This document shows, piece after piece, positions 1 to 9,057 of a stretch of 64,000 nt of DNA. The stretch's first letter is position 1; each line of letters begins with the position of its first letter. The notes under the pieces are model-generated. The model had not been told where the DNA came from and searched no databases. It was given only the letters and a program-made list of their open reading frames with translations. The position numbers and the translations under genes are program-made. The stretch spans positions 1 through 64,000 of the forward strand of contig JAGBHM010000008.1 in assembly GCA_017935505.1 (NCBI GenBank). Reading direction: 5' to 3'. This DNA comes from Bacteroidales bacterium. Lineage in GTDB: Bacteria; Bacteroidota; Bacteroidia; Bacteroidales; UBA932.

Positions 1-32
1 CATTCCTGAATATGCTGCTTGTCTTTCATCAT
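1..32 (-). CDS. possible 5' end of a leftward gene, cut by the window edge
   Basis: Two adjacent ATG codons (positions 32-27 on the minus strand) open a frame reading MMKDKQHIQE that runs off the left edge. It lies about 40 bases downstream of a leftward TACCTTTG box at 70-77, so a gene start is plausible. Too little is visible to name it. Confidence 0.35.
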   Translation of the reverse strand, partial: MMKDKQHIQE

Positions 33-69
33 TTCAATCAACTCATCCCGTCCTAACCGAACGGGAGCG

Positions 70-77
70 CAAAGGTA
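70..77 (-). promoter_or_regulatory. -7 box of a leftward promoter
   Basis: Read on the minus strand this is TACCTTTG, a match to the Bacteroidota TAnnTTTG element. It would drive the gene that leaves the window at the left. The leader contains a small hairpin (CCCGT...ACGGG) near 47-66. Confidence 0.5.
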
Positions 78-343
78 CAAACTTTTTCTCCACTTCCAAA
101 TTTTATTGCAAAAATTTTTACCTTTTTTTGTCAATTTTTTTTCGACAAATTAACGCAAAATATTGATCGTCAGACAATAATAAAAATGATAATTTTTAAG
201 ATTTTTTTGAAGGTCCTCGAGGGTAAAACCGCGTCACTCAGAAATAGCAGTTTTATCCGGATGAGGCAACCTGAAAATGCTCCACAACCATCCTTGCTGG
301 GGACTATAACATATACCTATTTATATATAGTGTTGCTTTTCAT

Positions 344-374
344 TTTGCAGATCAACAAAAATTGATTACATTTG
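344..374 (+). promoter_or_regulatory. promoter of the arginine operon
   Basis: TTTG at 344-347 and TACATTTG at 367-374 are separated by 19 bases, an exact fit to the Bacteroides primary sigma factor consensus. Transcription would start near 380, giving a leader of about 255 bases before the first structural gene at 637. Bases 80-343 upstream hold an AT-rich stretch and an imperfect inverted repeat (GGGTAAAAC near 219, GTTTTATCC near 251) but no gene that I can support. Confidence 0.7.
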
Positions 375-383
375 CACCCGATT

Positions 384-476
384 ATGAAAGAAGCTAGCCA
401 CATATCCAAATCCAGCAGTCTGCATAGGCATGTCCGACGCCATGCAATGGTGGTTGCACTTTTTGTCCGACGATAA
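384..476 (+). CDS. candidate arginine leader peptide
   Basis: A 30-codon frame starts right after the predicted transcription start of the arg operon. It holds five Arg codons (AGG, CGA, CGC, CGA, CGA), with RR pairs at residues 18-19 and 29-30, and four His codons. A short Arg-rich peptide in the leader of an arginine operon is what a translation-coupled attenuator would need. The following 160 bases contain possible pairings such as AAGGTA/TACCTT at 592-608, but no clear U-tract terminator. The ribosome-binding context is weak, as is usual in Bacteroidota. Function is inference. Confidence 0.4.
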   Translation: MKEASHISKSSSLHRHVRRHAMVVALFVRR

Positions 477-636
477 AGGCAGGAAGTTTTCATTATCATA
501 ATCATCTGATAGCACCAGGTAGCCCAGCATGACCTATCCAGTTGTGGTATGCCTGAAAGAAATCACTATTATTTAAGAACTTTTGATTGGAAGGTATTTT
601 GTACCTTATTTCATTTAACATATTATTATCTGCAAG

Positions 637-1299
637 ATGAAGATTAATATTTATGTGGCAAATGAGTCCCACGTAAAATATGCGGAACAGATTTGTGAAT
701 TGGTTTATATTTCCGCACAAGAGAGAGGTACCGGAATTGCAAAGCGCAGTCCCGAGTATGTTAAAGAGAAAATGAGAGACGGCAAGGCTGTCATTGCCCT
801 GACCGATGATGGCACATTTGCCGGCTATGCCTATATTGAGACATGGAGCCACACCAAATTTGTAGCAAACTCAGGTCTGATAGTTGCCCATCAGTTCAGA
901 AAAACCGGACTGGCAAGGAATATCAAGAAGAAGATCTTTGAACTGTCGAGGAAAATGTATCCTTATGCAAAGATTTTCAGTATAACCACAGGCCTGGCAG
1001 TGATGAAAATAAACTCTGACCTCGGTTATAGACCGGTCCCTTTTTCAGAACTTACAAATGATGAAGAGTTCTGGAGCGGTTGTGAAGGGTGCCGCAATTT
1101 CGACATTCTGCAGAGAAACAACTATAAAATGTGCCTGTGCACAGCACTGCTTTATGATCCGGCAAAAGAGAAGGAGAAGAGCCATATCTCCCCAATACTT
1201 TCAATGGTTGGCAAAGGGGTGGCATTTCCTTTCAAGACAATAAACAAGACATTGCACTATTTGGGAAGCAAAGTCTCATCAAATAATAAAGAGGAATAA
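637..1299 (+). CDS. GNAT-family N-acyltransferase, first gene of the arg operon
   Basis: The 220-residue protein has the layout of a GCN5-related acyltransferase: a mixed alpha/beta N-terminus, then a segment near residues 80-110 (SGLIVAHQFRKTGLARNIKK) resembling the acyl-CoA pyrophosphate-binding loop. It opens the arginine operon 23 bases ahead of argG. No separate argA or argJ is present here. The obvious role is therefore the first step, acylation of glutamate, probably with succinyl-CoA given the succinylornithine type of the carbamoyltransferase downstream. The fold and position are seen; the substrate is inference. An unrelated acetyltransferase role cannot be excluded. Confidence 0.8.
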   Translation: MKINIYVANESHVKYAEQICELVYISAQERGTGIAKRSPEYVKEKMRDGKAVIALTDDGTFAGYAYIETWSHTKFVANSGLIVAHQFRKTGLARNIKKKIFELSRKMYPYAKIFSITTGLAVMKINSDLGYRPVPFSELTNDEEFWSGCEGCRNFDILQRNNYKMCLCTALLYDPAKEKEKSHISPILSMVGKGVAFPFKTINKTLHYLGSKVSSNNKEE

Positions 1300-1322
1300 A
1301 TGAATTAATTAAATATACAATC

Positions 1323-2519
1323 ATGAAAAAAGTAGTTCTAGCATTCAGCGGAGGTTTGGACACCTCTTTTTGTGTTCCATATTTGAAAAATGAGAAGAAT
1401 CTTGAGGTTCATACCGTAATGGTTAACACTGGCGGTTTTACATCCGACGAGGCAAAGAAGATTGAAGAGAGGGCTTTGGAGCTGGGTGCAGCTTCTCATA
1501 CCACCATTGATGCAGTTGAGACATATTACCAGAAAGGCATCAAATACCTTATCTTTGGAAATGTACTTAAAAACAACACATACCCGCTTTCTGTAAGCTC
1601 TGAAAGAGTTTTCCAGGCTCTTGAAGTCCTTAAACTTGTGAAAAAGCTTGGAGCCGATTACGTTGCCCATGGAAGTACAGGTGCTGGCAACGATCAGGTT
1701 AGATTTGACCTTGTTTTTGAGGTTCTTGCTCCTGAAGTGGAGATTCTGGCCCCTATTCGCGAGTTGGCAATGAGCCGTAAAGAGGAGATTGACTATCTTG
1801 TAAAACACGGATTCAATTTCAGCTGGGAAAAATCAAAATACTCTATAAACCAAGGTATTTGGGGAACCAGTATCGGAGGAGTCGAGACATTGTCTTCCAA
1901 TGGATATTTGCCTGAAGAGGCCTACATCCACCACGTGGAGAAGAATGGAGAGGAGAAAGTTTCTATCGAATTCTGCAAAGGAGAGCCAGTTGCACTCAAT
2001 GGTGAGAAGATGTCACCAGTTGAGCTGATCAACAAACTTGCAGCAATTGCAAACAAATATGGAGTTGGTCGCGATATGCACATTGGAGATACAATTATAG
2101 GTATAAAAGGCCGTGTAGGTTTTGAGGCTGCAGCACCACTTATCATAATCAAAGCTCACCATCTTCTTGAAAAACACGTACTTACCAAAAATCAGCTCAA
2201 CTGGAAAGATCAGATTGCCAATTTCTACGGACAGCTTATGCATGAGGCCCAGTACCTTGAGCCTGTAATGAGGGATATGGAGGCATTCATGGAGAGCACT
2301 CAGGAGAGTGTATGCGGTACTGTGGACATATTGCTCAGACCATACAACTTCTTTGTTCTGGGCTGCACAAGTAAGTTCGACATGATGAGCTCTAAATTCG
2401 GAGAGTATGGAGAAATCAACAAATCATACACCGGAAGAGACGTTGTAGGATTCACCAAAGTAATGGCAAATCCTTTGAAAATATACTATTCATTGCACGA
2501 AGAGAAAGAGAGTAAATAA
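1323..2519 (+). CDS. argG: argininosuccinate synthase
   Basis: Makes argininosuccinate from citrulline, aspartate and ATP, the penultimate step of arginine synthesis. The N-terminus carries the PP-loop ATP pyrophosphatase signature AFSGGLDTS at residues 7-15, followed later by GAGNDQVRF (near 121-129), a citrulline/aspartate-binding region typical of the family. At 398 residues it has the usual length. It sits second in the operon; argC begins 19 bases after its stop. Start ATG at 1323 fits the family N-terminus (MKKVVLAFSGG). Confidence 0.96.
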   Translation: MKKVVLAFSGGLDTSFCVPYLKNEKNLEVHTVMVNTGGFTSDEAKKIEERALELGAASHTTIDAVETYYQKGIKYLIFGNVLKNNTYPLSVSSERVFQALEVLKLVKKLGADYVAHGSTGAGNDQVRFDLVFEVLAPEVEILAPIRELAMSRKEEIDYLVKHGFNFSWEKSKYSINQGIWGTSIGGVETLSSNGYLPEEAYIHHVEKNGEEKVSIEFCKGEPVALNGEKMSPVELINKLAAIANKYGVGRDMHIGDTIIGIKGRVGFEAAAPLIIIKAHHLLEKHVLTKNQLNWKDQIANFYGQLMHEAQYLEPVMRDMEAFMESTQESVCGTVDILLRPYNFFVLGCTSKFDMMSSKFGEYGEINKSYTGRDVVGFTKVMANPLKIYYSLHEEKESK

Positions 2520-2538
2520 TCAGTACAACCCGACAGTT

Positions 2539-3537
2539 ATGATAAAAGTTGCAATTGCCGGAGCAACCGGCTACACGGCCGGAGAGCTGATAAGGATACT
2601 GCTCAACCACCCTCAGGTGGAGATTGAGTCGGTTTTGAGCACAACAAGTGCAGGTCAGAGTGTCTGCAATATCCACAGGGATCTGATTGGTGAAACGGAT
2701 TTGAAATTCACAGACAAGCCGGTTAATCCGGATGTGGTATTCCTCTGCCTGGGGCACGGCCTTTCAAGGGAGTTCCTCGACAATACCCCTCTGCCTGAAC
2801 ATTGCAAGATAATTGACCTGGGAAATGATTTCAGACTCGACCCTGACTATAAAGGGAAAGAGTTCATATATGGCCTCACAGATACTTTCAAAGAGGAGAT
2901 ATTGAAAGCAGAGTACATTGCAAACCCTGGATGCTTTGCCACAGCAATCCAGACTGCCCTCACCCCTCTTGCAAAAGCAGGGATATTGGAGTCTGAAGTG
3001 CATGTGACAGCACTCACCGGTTCTACCGGAGCCGGAAAGAAGCCGGGAGAGACAACCCATTTCAGCTATAGGGACAACAATTTATCGATATACAAATTAT
3101 TTACCCACCAGCATCTGGGTGAGATAAAGAGAACCCTCTCCACCCTTTTGGGACATGAGGCTCCACAAATCAATTTTGTACCTATGAGGGGCGACTTTAC
3201 AAGAGGAATCTTTGCAAGTGTCTATACAAAATGGAATGGATACAAAGGGGCCGACGGTTCTCTGAAACAGGAGCTGGAGGATGCTGTGGAGCTATATAAT
3301 GAATATTACAAAGATTCTCCGTTTGTCTTTATCTCCAGCAAGGGGGTGAGTTTGAAGGAGGTTGTAAATACCAACAAAATACTGCTGCATATTGAGCTGC
3401 ATCAGGGGTATATACATATCTCTTCTGTAATAGACAACCTTGTAAAGGGTGCAAGCGGACAGGCTGTCGAGAACATGAACCTTATCTTTGGCCTTGAGCA
3501 GACAATGGGGCTAAAACTCAAGCCAAGCGCATTCTAA
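2539..3537 (+). CDS. argC: N-acyl-gamma-glutamyl-phosphate reductase
   Basis: NADPH-dependent reductase of the third step of the arginine pathway. The N-terminal Rossmann motif GATGYTAGEL (residues 7-16) and the active-site segment NPGCFAT near residue 130, containing the catalytic Cys, identify the family. The 332-residue length is normal for the bacterial type. It lies between argG and argD in the operon. Given the succinyl-type carbamoyltransferase downstream, the physiological substrate may be the N-succinyl rather than the N-acetyl phosphate; that point is inference. Confidence 0.95.
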   Translation: MIKVAIAGATGYTAGELIRILLNHPQVEIESVLSTTSAGQSVCNIHRDLIGETDLKFTDKPVNPDVVFLCLGHGLSREFLDNTPLPEHCKIIDLGNDFRLDPDYKGKEFIYGLTDTFKEEILKAEYIANPGCFATAIQTALTPLAKAGILESEVHVTALTGSTGAGKKPGETTHFSYRDNNLSIYKLFTHQHLGEIKRTLSTLLGHEAPQINFVPMRGDFTRGIFASVYTKWNGYKGADGSLKQELEDAVELYNEYYKDSPFVFISSKGVSLKEVVNTNKILLHIELHQGYIHISSVIDNLVKGASGQAVENMNLIFGLEQTMGLKLKPSAF

Positions 3538-3558
3538 CCACCATTAATTTGATAGCAT

Positions 3559-4686
3559 ATGAAACTTTTTGATGTATACCCGTTGTGGAATATAGAGCCA
3601 GTAAAGGGTGAAGGCTGCCACATATGGGACAAAGAGGGCAACGAATATATAGATTTGTATGGAGGACATGCTGTAATAAGCATAGGCCACTGCCATCCCA
3701 CATACTGCAGTATGCTGAAAGAGCAGACAGATAAACTAGGGTTCTATTCAAATGCTGTACAGAATGGTCTGCAGAAGGAGTTGGCTGAGAAACTGGGGCA
3801 AGTATGCGGCTATCCCGATTATGACCTGTTCCTCTGCAACTCAGGAGCTGAGGCCAATGAGAATGCCTTCAAACTGGCATCATTTCATACTGGAAGAAAG
3901 AGGATACTGGCAATAGGAAAAGCCTTTCATGGAAGGACTTCTGGTGCCGTTGAAGCTACCGACAACCCTAAAATTCAAGCAGAGTTCAACAAAAACAAAA
4001 ATGTAACATTTGTTCCATTGAATGACCTTGAGGCTGCTGTAAAAGAGCTGGCAACAGAGCAGTATGCAGCACTCATCATTGAGGGAATCCAGGGAGTTGC
4101 CGGAATATTTGTTCCCGACAGTGATTATCTGAAAGGTTTGAGGAAGGCATGCACAGAGAGTGGCACTATACTCATTCTGGATGAGATTCAGTCAGGATAT
4201 GGAAGGACCGGAAAATTCTTTGCACACCAGCATAGCGGCATAGAGGCCGACATAATTACTACAGCAAAAGGAATCGGAAACGGATTTCCAATGGCAGGAG
4301 TAATAATCTCGCCAAAAATAAAAGCAGTCTACGGCATGCTGGGTACAACATTCGGAGGAAACCATCTGGCATGTACAGCAGCTCTGGCTGTACTGAAGGT
4401 GATGCAGGATGAGAATCTCATGGAGAATGCCACTGCTATCGGAGAGTACCTGATTGAAAAACTGCAAGGCAACAGAGCGATAAAAGAGCTGAGAGGCAAG
4501 GGATTGATGATAGGAATAGAACTCAATGAAGGTTTCTCCGACCTGAGAAACAGACTTTTGTTTGAGAAACATATATTTACCGGTGGAGCCGGAGCAAATG
4601 TGATAAGGTTGCTTCCTCCGCTCTGTATAACAAAAGAGATTGCCGACAAATTTATTGAGGCATTCAATGAACTGAGCAATATTTAA
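3559..4686 (+). CDS. argD: N-acylornithine aminotransferase (PLP-dependent, class III)
   Basis: Transfers an amino group from glutamate to N-acylglutamate semialdehyde. The 375-residue protein shows the class III layout: a phosphate-binding CNSGAEANENA near residue 93, the conserved acidic segment ILDEIQSGYGRTG near 205, and the PLP lysine in TTAKGIGNG near 235. It is transcribed with argC and argF', 21 and 11 bases away. Succinylornithine is the likely substrate partner in this pathway by context. Ornithine and GABA aminotransferases share the fold, but the operon settles the assignment. Confidence 0.95.
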   Translation: MKLFDVYPLWNIEPVKGEGCHIWDKEGNEYIDLYGGHAVISIGHCHPTYCSMLKEQTDKLGFYSNAVQNGLQKELAEKLGQVCGYPDYDLFLCNSGAEANENAFKLASFHTGRKRILAIGKAFHGRTSGAVEATDNPKIQAEFNKNKNVTFVPLNDLEAAVKELATEQYAALIIEGIQGVAGIFVPDSDYLKGLRKACTESGTILILDEIQSGYGRTGKFFAHQHSGIEADIITTAKGIGNGFPMAGVIISPKIKAVYGMLGTTFGGNHLACTAALAVLKVMQDENLMENATAIGEYLIEKLQGNRAIKELRGKGLMIGIELNEGFSDLRNRLLFEKHIFTGGAGANVIRLLPPLCITKEIADKFIEAFNELSNI

Positions 4687-4697
4687 TTCATAACGCT

Positions 4698-5654
4698 ATG
4701 AGACATTTTATAACAGTAAATGATATAGGCAATCTCAAGGAGGCACTCCAGAAGGCCAAATATGTTAAGGAGAATCCCTATTCAGACTCTGAATTGGGCA
4801 AGAACAAGACTATGCTCCTGATCTTCTTCAACTCAAGTCTGAGGACCCGCCTGAGCACCCAGAAAGCAGCACTGAATCTGGGAATGAATGTAATTGTTCT
4901 GGATGTCAACCAAGGGGCATGGAAACTTGAAACCGAAAGAGGTGTGATAATGGACAGCGACAAACCTGAGCACATTCTGGAGGCAATTCCGGTAATGGCT
5001 TCATACTGCGACATCATCGGAGTGCGCTCATTTGCCCAATTCCAGAGCAAAGAGGATGACTATTCAGAGAAGATCCTCAACCAATTCATCCAGCTGTCGG
5101 GAAAACCTGTGATAAGCATGGAGGCAGCAACAAGGCATCCGCTGCAGAGTTTTGCAGACCTCATCACAATTGAGGAGTATAAAAAGGTGGAGCGTCCTAA
5201 GGTTGTGCTCACCTGGGCTCCGCATCCGAAGGCCCTGCCTCAGGCTGTTCCAAACTCTTTTGTCGAGTGGATGAAGGCTGCAGATTATGACTTTGTAATC
5301 ACTCACCCCGAGGGATATGAACTTGATCCTGCCTTTACAAATGGCTGCAAAATAGAGTATGACCAGAAAAAGGCCTTTGAGGGCGCCCATTTCATCTATG
5401 CAAAGAACTGGAGTGCATTCAACGATCCCAACTATGGAAAAGTTCTCTCTACAGACAGAAGCTGGACTGTAGATTCTGCTAAGATGGCCCTTACCGACAA
5501 CGGATATTTCATGCACTGCCTTCCTGTAAGAAGGAACATGATTGTTACCGATGAGGTTATCGAGAGCAAAAACTCACTTGTAATACCGGAGGCTGCCAAC
5601 CGTGTAGTTTCTGCCCAAACCGTAATAAAGGAGATTCTTCTGGGTCTGAAATAA
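4698..5654 (+). CDS. argF': N-succinylornithine carbamoyltransferase
   Basis: Carbamoylates N-succinylornithine to N-succinylcitrulline. The carbamoyl phosphate motif SLRTR is at residues 47-51, and HCLP near residue 275 and the late segment PEAANR are conserved. At residue 90 the motif is DKPEH. Family work on the Bacteroides fragilis and Xanthomonas enzymes assigns Pro at this position to succinylornithine specificity and Glu to acetylornithine specificity. The sequence therefore predicts a succinylated arginine pathway. At 318 residues it is full length. It lies directly between argD and argB. Confidence 0.93.
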   Translation: MRHFITVNDIGNLKEALQKAKYVKENPYSDSELGKNKTMLLIFFNSSLRTRLSTQKAALNLGMNVIVLDVNQGAWKLETERGVIMDSDKPEHILEAIPVMASYCDIIGVRSFAQFQSKEDDYSEKILNQFIQLSGKPVISMEAATRHPLQSFADLITIEEYKKVERPKVVLTWAPHPKALPQAVPNSFVEWMKAADYDFVITHPEGYELDPAFTNGCKIEYDQKKAFEGAHFIYAKNWSAFNDPNYGKVLSTDRSWTVDSAKMALTDNGYFMHCLPVRRNMIVTDEVIESKNSLVIPEAANRVVSAQTVIKEILLGLK

Positions 5655-5667
5655 TTATATAAGCGAT

Positions 5668-6444
5668 ATGAAAAAAGTTACAATTATAAAAATAGGTGGA
5701 AATATTGTTGACAAACCCGATGCCCTGCAATATTTTTTGAATAATCTGAACAAGTTTGAAGGGCCTAAGGTACTTATACATGGAGGAGGTGCCATTGCTA
5801 CCCAGCTCTCTTCAAAACTGGGACTTGAAGTGAAGATGCATAATGGCCGCAGAATTACAGATTATGAGACCTTGAAACTGGTTACAATGGTATATGCCGG
5901 CCTGATAAACAAGCAGATAGTGGCATCTTTGCAGAAAATTGGATGCAATGCTTTGGGTCTTTGCGGAGCCGACGGCGACAGTGTTCCAGCAACAAGACGC
6001 CCTGCCAACCCTATAGACTGGGGATATGTTGGAGATGTAGATCCTCAGAATATAAATACCTCTCTTCTGACATCACTGCTTGGCAGAGGGATAACACCGG
6101 TATTCTGCGCAATTACTCACGACAGCAACGGTTCACTGCTCAACACAAATGCCGACACCATGGCTTCAAGCATTGCTATAGCCCTCTCAAAAGAGTATTC
6201 AACAAAACTGATATACTGTTTTGAGAAGGATGGAGTGCTGTCGGATCCTGATGACAATGATTCTGTAATTCCATTAATCACAAAGAACAGCTATAAACAG
6301 CTGCTGGAGGAGAAAAAGGTTGTAGGCGGAATGATTCCAAAACTGGATAATGCCTTCGCAGCCCTTGAAAATGGAGTCGGTGAGGTAATAATCAAACATG
6401 CAGACAATCTGCTTATACCAAAAGAGACGCTTCTAAAGATATGA
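5668..6444 (+). CDS. argB: N-acylglutamate kinase
   Basis: Phosphorylates N-acylglutamate, the second and usually feedback-controlled step. The amino acid kinase fold is shown by IKIGGNIVD near residue 7, HGGGAIAT near 40-47 (gamma-phosphate loop), NTNADTMA near 160 and GGMIPKLD near 222. The 258-residue form lacks the N-terminal helix extension found in arginine-inhibited hexameric enzymes, so it may not be inhibited directly by arginine (inference). Its stop overlaps the argE start by four bases (ATGA), pointing to translational coupling. Confidence 0.94.
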   Translation: MKKVTIIKIGGNIVDKPDALQYFLNNLNKFEGPKVLIHGGGAIATQLSSKLGLEVKMHNGRRITDYETLKLVTMVYAGLINKQIVASLQKIGCNALGLCGADGDSVPATRRPANPIDWGYVGDVDPQNINTSLLTSLLGRGITPVFCAITHDSNGSLLNTNADTMASSIAIALSKEYSTKLIYCFEKDGVLSDPDDNDSVIPLITKNSYKQLLEEKKVVGGMIPKLDNAFAALENGVGEVIIKHADNLLIPKETLLKI

Positions 6445-7625
6445 GAAACTGCCTGAGTGGAACAGATTCTGCTGACATATGCAAAATGACTCAGGATGCA
6501 GTATGCATGCTGAAGGAGATGATAGAGATTCCATCTGTGACATTTGAAGAGAGTGATGTTGCTGGATATCTCCAGGGCCTCTTTGGCAAATATGCTGAAT
6601 ACGGAGAAGATTCCGATTCCGGCACGCACATTATATTCGAAGTATTGCGGTTCGGCAACAATATTGCAGCAGTGCCACTGGATTATGATAAAAATGCCCC
6701 TACCCTGCTGCTCAATGCCCATTGTGATACAGTAAAACCTGCAGTGAGCTACACTTTACCGCCATTTGAAGCTATAGAGAAGAATGGTGCAATATATGGA
6801 CTCGGCAGCAATGATGACGGAGGCAGCGTTGTGGCCCTTACCCATGTATTCCTCCATTTCTGCAAAAAGAGAGAGGAGCTTAAGAAGAGCTCTCCATTAA
6901 ATATTGTACTGCTTGTAAGCGCCGAGGAGGAGCGCTCTGGAAAGAATGGTATCTCACTGGCTTTGAAAGAGTTGTCCAACATAGGCATAAAACCAGATTT
7001 TGCTATAATAGGAGAACCGACAGGCATGAAAGCTGCAGTTGCAGAGCGTGGTCTGCTTGTTATTGACGGAACATCTGAAGGTGTAAGCGGACATGCAGCC
7101 CGCGGCGAAGGGGTGAATGCAATCTACAAGGCATTGGAAGATATTGAAATATTGCGCAATTTCAAATTCAACAAGAAATCGGAGCTGATGGGAGATGTAA
7201 GGCTGTCGGTGACCCAGATAAATGCCGGAAGTGCCCACAATGTAATTCCCGACAAATGTACCTTTGTAGTTGATATCCGCCCTACAGAGCAGTATACCAA
7301 CAAAGAGATACTGGAACTGCTTCAGGCAGAAGTAGAAAGCACCCTCACTCCACGGAACCTTTCGAACAGTTCTTCCGCCACACCTCAAGATCATCTGCTC
7401 ATGAAGGCAGTAAAGGAGACCGGAATTGAAACATTTGTCTCCCCTACCACATCAGACTGGATGAAGATTGGAGAGATACCGGCCATAAAGATAGGCCCTG
7501 GAGAGTCATCCAGAAGCCATAAGGCTGATGAATACATATATATAAAGGAGATTGAATCTGGAATTTCAATCTACATAAAACTAATTGAATCAATACTGAA
7601 AAGCATTGAGGCATACAAGCGATGA
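6441..7625 (+). CDS. argE: M20-family N-acylornithine/N-acylcitrulline deacylase
   Basis: Zinc-dependent amidohydrolase that removes the acyl group from the pathway intermediate. Metal and catalytic motifs are visible: NAHCDTV near residue 92, SNDDGG near 117 and SAEEERSG near 154-161. A dimerisation domain lies between (GVSGHAARGEG near 213). The substrate here is probably N-succinylcitrulline or N-acetylcitrulline because the carbamoyltransferase acts on an acylated ornithine. At 394 residues it is slightly longer than the family core. The start overlaps argB by four bases. An 80-base gap to argH holds no gene. Confidence 0.9.
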   Translation: MRNCLSGTDSADICKMTQDAVCMLKEMIEIPSVTFEESDVAGYLQGLFGKYAEYGEDSDSGTHIIFEVLRFGNNIAAVPLDYDKNAPTLLLNAHCDTVKPAVSYTLPPFEAIEKNGAIYGLGSNDDGGSVVALTHVFLHFCKKREELKKSSPLNIVLLVSAEEERSGKNGISLALKELSNIGIKPDFAIIGEPTGMKAAVAERGLLVIDGTSEGVSGHAARGEGVNAIYKALEDIEILRNFKFNKKSELMGDVRLSVTQINAGSAHNVIPDKCTFVVDIRPTEQYTNKEILELLQAEVESTLTPRNLSNSSSATPQDHLLMKAVKETGIETFVSPTTSDWMKIGEIPAIKIGPGESSRSHKADEYIYIKEIESGISIYIKLIESILKSIEAYKR

Positions 7626-7705
7626 AGTGCGGAGCTTACTTCAAGTAAGTGAGCAACTGAAGAGCGAAGTATAACGAAAAAATACGAAGTTTAAAATCAC
7701 AAGAG

Positions 7706-9019
7706 ATGGGAACACTATGGAGCAAAGGCGTACAAGCCACCCAACTGGTAGACGAATTTACCGTAAGCAACGATAGAGTATTGGATATGAGGCTGGCAAA
7801 ACATGATGTTATGGGCTCAAAGGCACATATAAAGATGTTGTGCAGTATAGGTCTTTTGGAGAAGGAGGAGGAGGAGATTTTGCAGAAGGGTTTGGATGAA
7901 ATATTGGAGGAGATTGAGAGAGGAGAGTTCAAACTGGGTGATGATGTGGAGGATATACATTCGCAGGTGGAATTTCTGCTTACAAAAAGATTTGGAGAAA
8001 TTGGTAAGAAAATCCATTCTGGAAGGTCCAGAAATGACCAGGTGCTTGTGGATTTGAAGCTATTTCTGAGAGAGGAGGTTGAGATTTTCAGAGATGAGAT
8101 TGTGGAACTGTTCAATACGCTGCAACAGTTGAGCGAGAAGTACAAGAATGTGCTGCTGCCTGGATATACTCATGCACAGATTGCAATGCCGTCGAGTTTT
8201 GGAATGTGGTTTGGTGCATATGCGGAGGCATTGGTTGATGATATGCATATGCTTAAAGGTGCTTATAATGTTGTGAACCAGAATCCGTTGGGATCTGCGG
8301 CCGGATATGGAAGTTCATTTCCGCTCGACAGGGACATGACCACCTCACTTTTAGGCTTTAAAACGCTCAATTACAATTCTGTAGCTGCGCAATTAAGTAG
8401 AGGCAAGAGCGAAAAAGCTGTTGCAGGGGCTCTGGGACAACTTGCACTTACTCTTAATAAATTTGCGGCAGACTGCTGTATGTATATGTGCCCTAATTTT
8501 GGATTCATATCGTTCCCTGACGAATTTACCACAGGCTCCAGCATTATGCCGCACAAGAAGAATCCGGATGTATGGGAGATATTGAGAGGCAAATGCAACA
8601 GAATACAGAGCCTGCAGAATGAGATCAGTCTGATGACAACAAATATGGCTCATGGCTATCATAGAGATTACCAGTTGCTGAAAGATGTGCTGTTCCCTGG
8701 TCTTGAACTAATGCACAGCTGTCTTTTCATGGCCAAATATATGCTTGAAAATATAAGTGTGAAGGAGGATATCCTCAATGACAAGAAATATGAATATCTC
8801 TTTACAGTTGAAGAGGTCAACAAGAGGGTATTGGAGGGCATGCCGTTCAGGGAGGCCTACAAGAGTGTAGGTATTGAGGCGAATGAGGGCAAGTTCCACT
8901 ATTCAGGTTTCGACGGGGGTCTCCCTTCTGTTGAGAAATTGCACCATACCCATAAGGGAAGTATAGGAAATTTGTGTACAGAGGAGATAAAGAAAAAGAT
9001 GGAAGAGGCTTGCTTCTAA
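7706..9019 (+). CDS. argH: argininosuccinate lyase
   Basis: Cleaves argininosuccinate to arginine and fumarate. The fumarase/aspartase superfamily signature GSSIMPHKKNPD lies near residue 280, and SGRSRNDQV near residue 110 is a substrate-binding segment specific to this enzyme. Length 437 is slightly short of many 450-460 residue homologues but no domain is missing. It is the last gene of the operon and is followed by a bidirectional terminator. Confidence 0.95.
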   Translation: MGTLWSKGVQATQLVDEFTVSNDRVLDMRLAKHDVMGSKAHIKMLCSIGLLEKEEEEILQKGLDEILEEIERGEFKLGDDVEDIHSQVEFLLTKRFGEIGKKIHSGRSRNDQVLVDLKLFLREEVEIFRDEIVELFNTLQQLSEKYKNVLLPGYTHAQIAMPSSFGMWFGAYAEALVDDMHMLKGAYNVVNQNPLGSAAGYGSSFPLDRDMTTSLLGFKTLNYNSVAAQLSRGKSEKAVAGALGQLALTLNKFAADCCMYMCPNFGFISFPDEFTTGSSIMPHKKNPDVWEILRGKCNRIQSLQNEISLMTTNMAHGYHRDYQLLKDVLFPGLELMHSCLFMAKYMLENISVKEDILNDKKYEYLFTVEEVNKRVLEGMPFREAYKSVGIEANEGKFHYSGFDGGLPSVEKLHHTHKGSIGNLCTEEIKKKMEEACF

Positions 9020-9022
9020 ATA

Positions 9023-9057
9023 AAAAAACGGTCCGAATAATTTCGGGCCGTTCTTTT
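9023..9057. terminator. bidirectional terminator between argH and rng
   Basis: An A-run, then CGGTCCGA, a short loop, TCGGGCCG and a T-run form a hairpin that works on both strands. It lies exactly between the convergent 3' ends of argH and the ribonuclease gene; the rng stop overlaps its right edge. Confidence 0.85.

Noticed and set aside
317..852. Two leftward frames over the arg leader and first gene
   Set aside because: They oppose the promoter and the GNAT gene and have no recognisable product.
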